NCBI GenBank assembly: GCA_934247875.1
Contig: CAKQJZ010000085.1
Span: 1 to 8,826, forward strand
DNA from: an uncultured Spirochaetales bacterium
GTDB lineage: Bacteria > Spirochaetota > Spirochaetia > Sphaerochaetales > Sphaerochaetaceae
Direction: 5' to 3'
DNA length: 8,826 nt
Shown here: positions 1-5,529 of the stretch, piece by piece
Numbering within the stretch: position 1 is the first letter of the stretch
Layout of the letters: each line of letters starts with the position of its first letter
Notes under the pieces: generated by a model
The model's database searches: none
Told to the model about the DNA's origin: nothing
Seen by the model: only the letters and a program-made list of their open reading frames with translations
Program-made: the position numbers and the translations under genes

Positions 1-2
1 AT

Positions 3-83
3 GATAAACGCAGTGCTAGATAATTCAGCTCTGCCATTGCTTGGCGCTGCCCTGGTTTAGGGTGACTGAATAGTTACGTTGAT
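3..83 (+). pseudogene. hsdR: Decayed P-loop segment of hsdR
   Basis: Reading in the frame of the downstream HsdR gives R-S-A-R-stop, then F-S-S-A-I-A-W, and a second stop just before L-N-S-Y-V-D-L-K-N-D. HsdR proteins carry H-S-A-G-S-G-K-S-x-x-I-A-W-L-A-H-x-L (motif I, Walker A) about 20 residues before the F-D-S-V motif Ia block that is intact downstream. The S-A...S-S-A-I-A-W match and the spacing suggest that this is the same region after mutation. Stops are at 21-23 (TAA) and 63-65 (TGA), and the G-K-S/T residues are gone. A short alignment by eye supports this, so it remains an inference. An assembly or sequencing problem at a contig edge could look the same. Confidence 0.4.
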
Positions 84-2084
84 TTGAAGAATGATAGAAA
101 TAAGGAGGTTTTCGATTCTGTGATTGTTGTGACAGACAGAATCAACCTCGATAAGCAAATCAAGGATACAATCAGCAATTTTGCCAATATGCAATCGATT
201 CTGAAATGGGCAAAGAATTCAAGCGAGCTGAAGACCGCCTTGAACAATGGAATAAAGATTATCATTGCTGTCGTAAACAAGTTCAGCTTCATTCTTGAAA
301 CAGTCTCACGCGAATTGAAAGATAAAAACTTCGCAATAATCATTGATGAGGCCCATTCCAGTCAGAACGGTACACTTGCTGCGAAAATGAATATGATAAT
401 CTCCAGTGAGCTTGTTGATGATGAGGATGAGTTTGAAGACAAGTTGCTGCCCCTTATCGAGTCTCATAAGATGAGTTCCAATGCAAGTTATTTTGCATTC
501 ACAGCAACCCCTAAGAATAAGACTCTTGAGGTGTTTGGGAAGCGTATAGAGAAGCTTGATGGTGAATCGGAGTTTGTACCTCATTACATCTATACGATGA
601 AACAGGCAATTGAGGAAGGATTCATTCTGGATGTCCTGAAGAATTTTACTCCAATCAAAAGTTTTTACAAAATCATCAAGACAGTTGCTGATGATCCCCT
701 TTTTGATAACAAGAAAGCGCAGCGGATGCTCCGGTTCTTTGTTGAATCAAACAATTATGCCTTGGAGCAGAAGGCTGGCATCATAGTCGAGCATTTTCAT
801 ACGGAAGTACGACAGAAGATAGGGGGAAAAGCCCGTGCCATGGTTGTTGCGAATGGCATTGACAGAGCTGTCAAATATTATGATGAGATATCAAGATTAT
901 TAGCTGAGAGAAAGAGCCAGTTCAAGGCAATTGTGGCCTTCTCAGGCACTACTGATTATCATGGTGAGCAGAAGACTGAAGCTAATATTAACGGATTCCC
1001 AAGTTCGAAGATTGAGAAGGAATTCCGTAAAGATCCTTATAGAATCCTGATTGTCGCAGATAAGTTCCAGACCGGATATGATGAAAAGCTTCTGCATACG
1101 ATGTATGTTGATAAAAGCTTGTCAGACATAAAGGCGGTGCAGACTCTTTCCAGACTGAACAGAAGCATGCCTGGAAAGAAGGATACATTCATTCTGGACT
1201 TTGTTAATGATCCTGCTGTCATAAAAGCTGCATTTGACAAGTATTACAAGACTACTGTGCTACTCGGGGAGGCCGATATCAACAAGCTTAATGACCTTGT
1301 CGATACCCTTGAGTCGATTCAGCTGTATTCAATGGAAGAGGTCTATGAGTTTGTACGATTGTATCTGGATAATGCATCTCGCGAGAGGCTGGATCCTATA
1401 CTTGATCTCTGTGTCGAACGATATAAGGAACTCGATCTTGAAGAACAGATTGAATTCAAGAGTACAGCGAAGACATTCGTAAGAACATACCGTTATCTAT
1501 CTACTATAATCCCGGGAGGAAGAAAGGAGTGGGAGGCTTTATCAATCTTCCTCAATCTTCTGGTGGCAAAGTTGCCTAGACCGGACGGCGAGGATGATGT
1601 CTCAGAGATACTCCAGGATATCGATTTGGAGAGCTACAGACTAGAAGTGCAGGAAACAGTACGCATCCAGTATGAGAATGAGGATGGGAATGTTCTACCG
1701 ATATCAGCACAAACCAATACCGGGGTGCCTGTTCCAGAGATGGATCCTTTGTCAAAGATTATAGATGAATTCCACTCAAGATTCGGCAATATCGAATGGA
1801 ATGATGAAGATGCGATCAATAAGTTTGTATTCCAGGATTTGCCGAATGCGGTAAGAAACGACAGTACATTTATGAATGCAGTACGTTTCTCTGATGAGCA
1901 GAATGCGATATCTGAATGCAACGATATTACGCAACGCATAATTTCAAGTAAGGCTATGGATCAGCTGGAGTTTTTCAAAGCGTTCACCAGTAATCCTGAT
2001 CTCAAGGAATGGGTGTTTAGAAAAGTATTTAATTTGGCGTCTGCTGGATTGGTTGCGGAGCAGAAGCCTACTTACAGTGTCTAG
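84..2084 (+). CDS. hsdR: Type I restriction HsdR, N-terminally truncated
   Basis: This is the motor and C-terminal part of the R subunit of a type I restriction-modification enzyme, which translocates DNA using ATP and cuts it at a distance. Visible SF2 motifs are V-I-V-V-T-D-R (Ia, residues 13-19), D-E-A-H at 88-91 (II, Walker B), T-A-T at 140-142 (III), I-L-I-V-A-D-K-F-Q-T-G-Y-D at 321-333 (V) and Q-T-L-S-R-L-N-R at 353-360 (VI). After these comes a long helical region typical of HsdR. The family is usually about 1000 residues. This frame gives 666, so the N-terminal PD-(D/E)xK nuclease and the Walker A motif are missing. The TTG at 84 is only the first possible start after an in-frame TGA at 63-65 and has no Shine-Dalgarno sequence, so it is probably not a real start. 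Without a P-loop or nuclease the product should not restrict DNA, which makes it most likely a pseudogene fragment. No hsdM or hsdS lies in the window. Confidence 0.85.
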   Translation: MKNDRNKEVFDSVIVVTDRINLDKQIKDTISNFANMQSILKWAKNSSELKTALNNGIKIIIAVVNKFSFILETVSRELKDKNFAIIIDEAHSSQNGTLAAKMNMIISSELVDDEDEFEDKLLPLIESHKMSSNASYFAFTATPKNKTLEVFGKRIEKLDGESEFVPHYIYTMKQAIEEGFILDVLKNFTPIKSFYKIIKTVADDPLFDNKKAQRMLRFFVESNNYALEQKAGIIVEHFHTEVRQKIGGKARAMVVANGIDRAVKYYDEISRLLAERKSQFKAIVAFSGTTDYHGEQKTEANINGFPSSKIEKEFRKDPYRILIVADKFQTGYDEKLLHTMYVDKSLSDIKAVQTLSRLNRSMPGKKDTFILDFVNDPAVIKAAFDKYYKTTVLLGEADINKLNDLVDTLESIQLYSMEEVYEFVRLYLDNASRERLDPILDLCVERYKELDLEEQIEFKSTAKTFVRTYRYLSTIIPGGRKEWEALSIFLNLLVAKLPRPDGEDDVSEILQDIDLESYRLEVQETVRIQYENEDGNVLPISAQTNTGVPVPEMDPLSKIIDEFHSRFGNIEWNDEDAINKFVFQDLPNAVRNDSTFMNAVRFSDEQNAISECNDITQRIISSKAMDQLEFFKAFTSNPDLKEWVFRKVFNLASAGLVAEQKPTYSV

Positions 2085-2146
2085 AGGAAGCGATTGAGAA
2101 GGCTGCCCCTACCCTGCGAGAAAAGAGCCATACATACTGACCTGGC
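2085..2146. other. Short spacer between hsdR and the IS66 remnant
   Basis: No gene is called here. One frame shifted by one base from the end of hsdR reads L-E-E-A-I-E-K-A-A-P-T-L-R-E-K before a stop at about 2140. This may be a leftover coding tail, but it is too short to assign. Confidence 0.3.
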
Positions 2147-2437
2147 TCAGCCGCTGATTAATCTTATTGTCTTAAGCGTTGCTGCAAGACCGTATTTGTC
2201 TGTCTTTATAACTGCTCCGCTGTATTCAATCTCATAAACATGATTCATTTCTATCCTGGATTGCAGCTTTACAAGCGATGATTCTCTGTTCCCATCCTCG
2301 CTGTAGCGCTGGATTCAATTGGATAGTGAGTCTATAGAATATGGTCTATCCTTGCAAAAGGCTTTCTTGCTTTGACCTAATGCCTTCCATTCTGCGATTT
2401 CAATGCGCTTTTGCTCTTCTGTGAGTATTGATTTCAT
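2147..2437 (-). pseudogene. IS66 TnpA-like gene with premature TGA
   Basis: A 97-codon frame starts at an ATG preceded by AGGAG (2446-2450, 8-nt spacing) and ends in TGA. It begins M-K-S-I-L-T-E-E-Q-K-R-I-E-I-A-E-W-K and continues G-Q-S-K-K-A-F-C-K-D-R. This is the helix-turn-helix layout of the small TnpA (OrfA) accessory proteins of IS66-family elements. Codon 41 (2315-2317) is TGA exactly where the family has a conserved Trp (x-x-W-I-Q-R-Y), so a single TGG-to-TGA change would explain it. The rest of the frame stays open and its length is normal for the family. TnpB and the TnpC transposase, which would follow on this strand, are absent, because the 3' end of hsdR lies there instead. It is therefore an isolated IS66 remnant. 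The family assignment comes from motif memory, not from a search. Confidence 0.6.
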
Positions 2438-2577
2438 TTAGTTTTCTCCTATGTAACAAAGTCTAGTTTTCATAGGAAATTTTGGTGAGTAATCTTTATT
2501 TTACGCTTATCTTTCGGTTGAGCTATACTCGTAGTGGACTTCCACCACCAAGTTAATACCCATGCAAGGCAAACATG

Positions 2578-2608
2578 AAAAAAGCCCTCACCTATTGCTA
2601 AGCGAGGG
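2578..2608 (-). terminator. Rho-independent terminator of hsp20
   Basis: Read on the minus strand, CCCTCGCTTA pairs with TAGGTGAGGG (10 bp, two G-U wobbles) around a GCAA tetraloop of the stable GNRA type, followed by CTTTTTT. It starts 8 bp after the hsp20 stop codon, so it closes that transcript. This is the clearest terminator in the window. Confidence 0.9.
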
Positions 2609-2616
2609 TATCAAGA

Positions 2617-3033
2617 TTAGTTAATCTTTATTTCGATCTTGCCTTTTTCAGGCTCTGCTGGCTTCTTTGGAAGTGTTACCTTGAGCACGCCATTCTTTGT
2701 CTCTGCAGATATCTTTTCTTCATCGACATCGTCTGGGAGTGTAAATGATCTTGAGAAGCTGTTATGGTAAGTCTCCTTGATCATATACTTCTTCTCATTC
2801 TTTTCCTCTTCCTTCTTATCGCTTTCAGCCTTGATAGTAAGAGTATGCTTATCTACTGATAGCTTTACATCCTCTGGGCTGTAGCCTGCTATCTCAGCCT
2901 CTACCGTATAGCTGTCCTTGTTCTCATATACATCTACAGGAGGCATCTTAGTAGTGTAGGCTCCATCGAAGAAATCATTGAAGAAGTTCTCAAGTCCATA
3001 CTCAGGGTTTCTTTTACTAATTGCATATTTCAT
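2617..3033 (-). CDS. Small heat-shock protein, Hsp20/alpha-crystallin family
   Basis: This is an ATP-independent cytoplasmic chaperone that binds unfolding proteins and holds them for refolding by other chaperones. The 138-residue product has a short N-terminal arm rich in aromatics (N-F-F-N-D-F-F at 16-22). The alpha-crystallin domain runs from M-P-P-V-D-V-Y (30-36) to the hallmark G-V-L-K-V-T-L-P-K (115-123). A C-terminal I-x-I oligomerisation motif is at 133-137 (I-E-I-K-I). The loop between strands is very rich in K and E (K-K-E-E-E-K-N-E-K-K). The start is the ATG at 3033 because AGGAG lies 8 nt upstream (3042-3046) and the family normally begins with a few polar residues before the aromatic arm. 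The reading frame stays open 28 codons further upstream, but that stretch covers the promoter. The gene appears monocistronic, with its own terminator and a sigma-54-type promoter. Confidence 0.95.
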   Translation of the reverse strand: MKYAISKRNPEYGLENFFNDFFDGAYTTKMPPVDVYENKDSYTVEAEIAGYSPEDVKLSVDKHTLTIKAESDKKEEEKNEKKYMIKETYHNSFSRSFTLPDDVDEEKISAETKNGVLKVTLPKKPAEPEKGKIEIKIN

Positions 3034-3076
3034 TTTTTTATCTCCTATAATAAGCTTTCGCTTACATAAAAGGTAT

Positions 3077-3093
3077 TGCAAAGCTTGTGCCAA
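3077..3093 (-). promoter_or_regulatory. Sigma-54 (-24/-12) promoter of hsp20
   Basis: The minus strand reads TTGGCACAAGCTTTGCA. Against the sigma-54 consensus YTGGCACGRNNNTTGCW every defined position fits except the G after the TGGCAC core, which is A here. The invariant GG and GC have the required 10-bp separation. Transcription would start near 3066, giving a leader of about 33 nt that contains the AGGAG site. Such promoters need RpoN and an enhancer-binding ATPase. Neither is encoded in this window. Confidence 0.7.
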
Positions 3094-3160
3094 CTTTGCT
3101 AATTCTTTAATATGCAATTAGATATACACATTATGCGAATTATTGAGATAATAGAGAACA

Positions 3161-3232
3161 GACACTTTGAGCCAAAGTATTTTCAAGCTGCTTTAAAAAG
3201 TGTCACTTTGATACAACGTGGGAAAATCAAAG
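3161..3232. promoter_or_regulatory. Palindromes upstream of hsp20, possible enhancer sites
   Basis: Two near-identical dyads occur: ACTTTGAGCCAAAGT (3164-3178) and AAAGTGTCACTTT (3197-3209). Their centres (3171 and 3203) are 32 bp apart, about three helical turns. A further half-site pair, CTTTGAT (3206-3212) and ATCAAAG (3226-3232), shares the CTTTG core. GACACTTT (3161-3168) is also inverted as AAAGTGTC (3197-3204). The centres fall about 105 and 137 bp before the predicted sigma-54 start, the usual distance for enhancer-binding proteins. The last part overlaps the stop codon of the 78-residue gene. A weak terminator role for that upstream operon cannot be excluded. Confidence 0.5.
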
Positions 3233-3463
3233 ATTAGACTGAGTCAAAAAGTCTGATACTGCTTTTCTGTATTTCTCATTTGAGATATATATTATCTCGC
3301 CATAAGCATATATAGCGAGATCGAAAGTGGTATTCAGAACACCATCTTCAGTTATTAAGATGAATGTGCTCTCTGCTGGGGATGAGAGGACTATGCTGCG
3401 TACAGATAGTATATAGCTATCTAGTGTCTCTGCTTTCTCTCTTGGAATGATTTCAATCATCAT
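3227..3463 (-). CDS. Small protein of unknown function, coupled to ykgJ-like gene
   Basis: The 78-residue product is not recognised. It has no membrane segment, no signal peptide and no cysteine. It looks like a small soluble alpha/beta protein: hydrophobic strands S-T-F-I-L-I-T and E-I-I-Y-I-S alternate with a short C-terminal helix (E-K-Y-R-K-A-V-S-D-F-L). Its ATG overlaps the stop of the upstream gene as ATGA, and a second ATG follows at once, so either may be used. A weak AGGTG lies just upstream. The overlap points to translational coupling and a shared role with the Cys-cluster protein. No clear terminator follows before the hsp20 control region. Confidence 0.75.
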   Translation of the reverse strand: MMIEIIPREKAETLDSYILSVRSIVLSSPAESTFILITEDGVLNTTFDLAIYAYGEIIYISNEKYRKAVSDFLTQSNL

Positions 3464-4053
3464 GCACCTACTGTGTTATCATCATCGCCATTATTATAGC
3501 GCTGAAGAAGTGATAGTTTGAATATGGCTTTTGGAAGCGCAAAGGGAAGAAGCTCAGTATCCGGATAATTACCAACTGTATTTACAACAGCTATTCCATA
3601 TTCACCCATAACTGGTACAGATGTAGTAATATCTCCTGCTTTCAGATCTTTGGTATTGTCATTCCATTTGCAATGCTTGAATATAGGCTTATCCTCTTTG
3701 TTGACAAAGCATGTAGAGCCAAAGAGACGGCAAATCAAAGGTCTGCCGTTATAAACAGAACAATGGAATGGAGTATCCTTATTATATAAAGGACAGCCAT
3801 GCACTTCGTCTTTATCAAAGCCCTCAAATCTCTTAAGGACCTCTTCTGCTCTCTTATTCTCTATTACAAATGCTGCTAAGTAATTTGCCTCAGCTTCTGT
3901 GATGTCAGGTATAAAGTGCTCACAGCATGTACCGCAACCACCTTTACAGTGGATATCATATTCTCTCTGAAATTCTGCAATTGCTACATCCAGCTTTTCG
4001 TATATGGAGCGCATCTCATCTAGCTGCTCTCCTTCGATAGTTCCTTCAAGCAT
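3460..4053 (-). CDS. YkgJ-family cysteine-cluster protein (metal or Fe-S binding)
   Basis: The 197-residue protein carries the CxxCxxCC-type signature of the YkgJ/PF03692 family: C36, then C40, C43 and C44 in C-K-G-G-C-G-T-C-C. It continues with C87-P-L, C98-S-V-Y-N-G-R-P-L-I-C108-R-L-F, C115 and C128. These cysteines are thought to bind zinc or an Fe-S cluster. The family has no well-established reaction, though some members are linked to metal-dependent modification or chelation. The second half (V-P-V-M-G-E-Y-G-I-A-V-V-N) is less conserved. The start is set by the ATG directly downstream of a good -10 box. The AAGGGA before it overlaps that -10 box, so it would not be in the mRNA if the promoter call is right. 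The gene is first in a two-gene unit with the 78-residue protein, with a 4-nt overlap. Confidence 0.85.
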   Translation of the reverse strand: MLEGTIEGEQLDEMRSIYEKLDVAIAEFQREYDIHCKGGCGTCCEHFIPDITEAEANYLAAFVIENKRAEEVLKRFEGFDKDEVHGCPLYNKDTPFHCSVYNGRPLICRLFGSTCFVNKEDKPIFKHCKWNDNTKDLKAGDITTSVPVMGEYGIAVVNTVGNYPDTELLPFALPKAIFKLSLLQRYNNGDDDNTVGA

Positions 4054-4062
4054 CTTTATTCC

Positions 4063-4091
4063 CTTATAAAAAACAATTGTTTTTACATCAA
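4063..4091 (-). promoter_or_regulatory. Sigma-70-type promoter for the ykgJ-like operon
   Basis: On the minus strand TTGATG (4086-4091) and TATAAG (4063-4068) are separated by exactly 17 bp. The -10 box ends 9 bp before the ATG at 4053, so transcription should begin within about 1-5 nt of the start codon. This predicts a leaderless or nearly leaderless mRNA. Confidence 0.6.
4069..4084. promoter_or_regulatory. 16-bp perfect palindrome in the promoter spacer
   Basis: AAAAACAATTGTTTTT is self-complementary over all 16 bp. It fills positions between the -10 and -35 boxes of the minus-strand promoter, where a bound repressor would block RNA polymerase. It might be an operator. The A/T tracts could also simply bend DNA, or arise by chance in AT-rich DNA. 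Confidence 0.4.
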
Positions 4092-4135
4092 AAGGAAATA
4101 AAAAAGCAATAGCTCAGCACCCAATTCCATAAGTG

Positions 4136-4164
4136 TTGAATGGTATTAAATAAAATTTTATAAT
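4136..4164 (+). promoter_or_regulatory. Sigma-70-type promoter for trkA-trkH
   Basis: TTGAAT (4136-4141) and a perfect TATAAT (4159-4164) are spaced by 17 bp. The -10 box ends 9 bp before the trkA ATG at 4174, so the predicted start site (about 4170-4173) leaves no room for a Shine-Dalgarno sequence. Confidence 0.7.
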
Positions 4165-4173
4165 CAGCTCGTT

Positions 4174-5529
4174 ATGAAAGTTATCATTTTTGGCGCTGGA
4201 AGAAGAGGCTTAAGGCTCGCAAAGCACTTAATCGACGAGAAGAAAGCTGTAACCTTTCTAGATGCCAGCCAGGAACGCTGTGCTTCTGCGCTTCAGAAGC
4301 TTGACTGCATGGCTGTATGCGGCAGTGCGACCGATATTGACAAGCTGAAAGAAGCAGGCTGCGAAGACGCTGATGCTGTTATAGCTGTCACTGATAGTGA
4401 TGAGGTCAACCTCGTCTCTTGTGGCATTGTTGCATCAACATTTCCTAAAGTTTCAAAGACAATTGCTGCAATCAGAGCTATAAGCTACTTGGGAAAGAAT
4501 GGCTATGATAACAAGATTCTCGGTATTTCACATATTGTAAATCCAGAGCAGGAAGCTGCTGTAAGAGTTTCAGGCATTATCGAATCTGGGCTCTTTACAG
4601 ATATCATATACTTTTCAGACGCTGGCTTCATTCTATTTACTGTTGGTGTTACAGAAGGAGATCTGTTTGAAGGAAGCAACCTGATAGAACTCAAGAAGAA
4701 CTATCCAGGTCAGTATGTTGTAACAGGCATCAAGCGCCGTGGCAATGTCTTCACACCTAATGGATCTACAGTAATGAAAGCTGGAGATGAGATTGCAATC
4801 ATTTGCGATGATGATGAGACAGCTGATATCTACAAGACCTTTGGGGGCCCTGTAACAAGCAGACTGAGACGCACTGTTGTCGTTGGAGCTACAAGACTTA
4901 CTCATTATCTATTCTCAACGCTTCCGAAGAAACGTCTTAAGAATGTAACTCTGATTGAAAAAGACAATGAGCTCTGCAAGGAATTCTTAGATGAATTTCC
5001 TCAGATTCTCGTTCTCAACGGCTCAATAACAGATGAAGAGCTTTGGGAAGAAGAGAAGATAAGCAAGAGCGATCTTCTAATATCTGCAACAGATAATGAT
5101 GAACTAAACATCATAGCATCCTCTTATGCTAAGCGAGTTGGGACAAAGCACAGCATTTCGATAATCAGAACAAATACTAATTATCTGGAGTTTGCACGCC
5201 ATATGGATATCGATGCAGCTATAAGCCCAACAGAAGCTACTGTCGATACTATTATGAAGTTCATGAGAGGCGAAGGTGTAAGAACACTTCACTCTATCTT
5301 CGATGGAGCTCTTGAAGTCTATGAGTATGTGCTCTCATCAAGCTTCAAAGAACTAGGCAAACAGCTTAAAGATGTAAATCTTCAAGGCAAATGCATAATA
5401 GCTGGCGTAAAGCGTGAGAATAATGAAAACTTCATTCCTGGAGGCTTATATACATTCCAGGAGGGAGACACTGTACTAGTTGCTACAGCGCACGATGATT
5501 ATACATTCGTGCAGGAGTTCTTCTCTTGA
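4174..5529 (+). CDS. trkA: Trk K+ uptake regulatory subunit TrkA (NAD-binding RCK)
   Basis: This is the peripheral cytoplasmic gating subunit that binds NAD(H) or nucleotides and controls the TrkH K+ channel. The 451 residues are close to E. coli TrkA (458). Order: RCK_N 1 begins at residue 1 with G-A-G-R-R-G (7-12) and the ribose-binding acid D30. A-D-A-V-I-A-V-T-D-S-D-E-V-N follows, then RCK_C 1 (about 130-220). The second RCK_N starts near 234, and RCK_C 2 ends the protein. In the second Rossmann fold the glycine motif is degenerate (G-A-T-R-L-T, 238-243), so that half probably binds nucleotide poorly or differently, although the later A-T-D-N-D-E-L-N segment is kept. The ATG is certain because the Rossmann strand begins immediately. 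No ribosome binding site precedes it. The stop overlaps the trkH start. Confidence 0.95.
   Translation: MKVIIFGAGRRGLRLAKHLIDEKKAVTFLDASQERCASALQKLDCMAVCGSATDIDKLKEAGCEDADAVIAVTDSDEVNLVSCGIVASTFPKVSKTIAAIRAISYLGKNGYDNKILGISHIVNPEQEAAVRVSGIIESGLFTDIIYFSDAGFILFTVGVTEGDLFEGSNLIELKKNYPGQYVVTGIKRRGNVFTPNGSTVMKAGDEIAIICDDDETADIYKTFGGPVTSRLRRTVVVGATRLTHYLFSTLPKKRLKNVTLIEKDNELCKEFLDEFPQILVLNGSITDEELWEEEKISKSDLLISATDNDELNIIASSYAKRVGTKHSISIIRTNTNYLEFARHMDIDAAISPTEATVDTIMKFMRGEGVRTLHSIFDGALEVYEYVLSSSFKELGKQLKDVNLQGKCIIAGVKRENNENFIPGGLYTFQEGDTVLVATAHDDYTFVQEFFS
5513..5528 (+). promoter_or_regulatory. Ribosome binding site and TTG start of trkH
   Basis: AGGAG at 5513-5517 lies 8 nt before TTG (5526-5528). 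The TTG shares bases with the trkA stop (TTGA). There is no ATG at this position, so this site decides the start. The overlap indicates translational coupling, which would keep TrkA and TrkH in step. Confidence 0.8.

Noticed and set aside
2..73. Minus-strand open stretch reading K-P-G-Q-R-Q-A-M-A-E-L-N-Y
   Set aside because: It lies opposite what looks like the decayed hsdR P-loop region and matches no family I know, so it is treated as a shadow.
1634..1939. Longer minus-strand frames inside hsdR, trkA and trkH
   Set aside because: They are antisense shadows of well-supported genes, without ribosome binding sites or recognisable domains.
2315..2317. Possible TGA-as-tryptophan genetic code
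   Set aside because: trkA and the ykgJ-like gene end in TGA where the next gene begins, and Trp is otherwise TGG, so the standard code applies.
3034..3117. Upstream ATG giving a 166-residue Hsp20
   Set aside because: It would place the -24/-12 element and the AGGAG inside the coding region, and the extra 28 residues have no family counterpart. The ATG at 3033 has ideal spacing to AGGAG.
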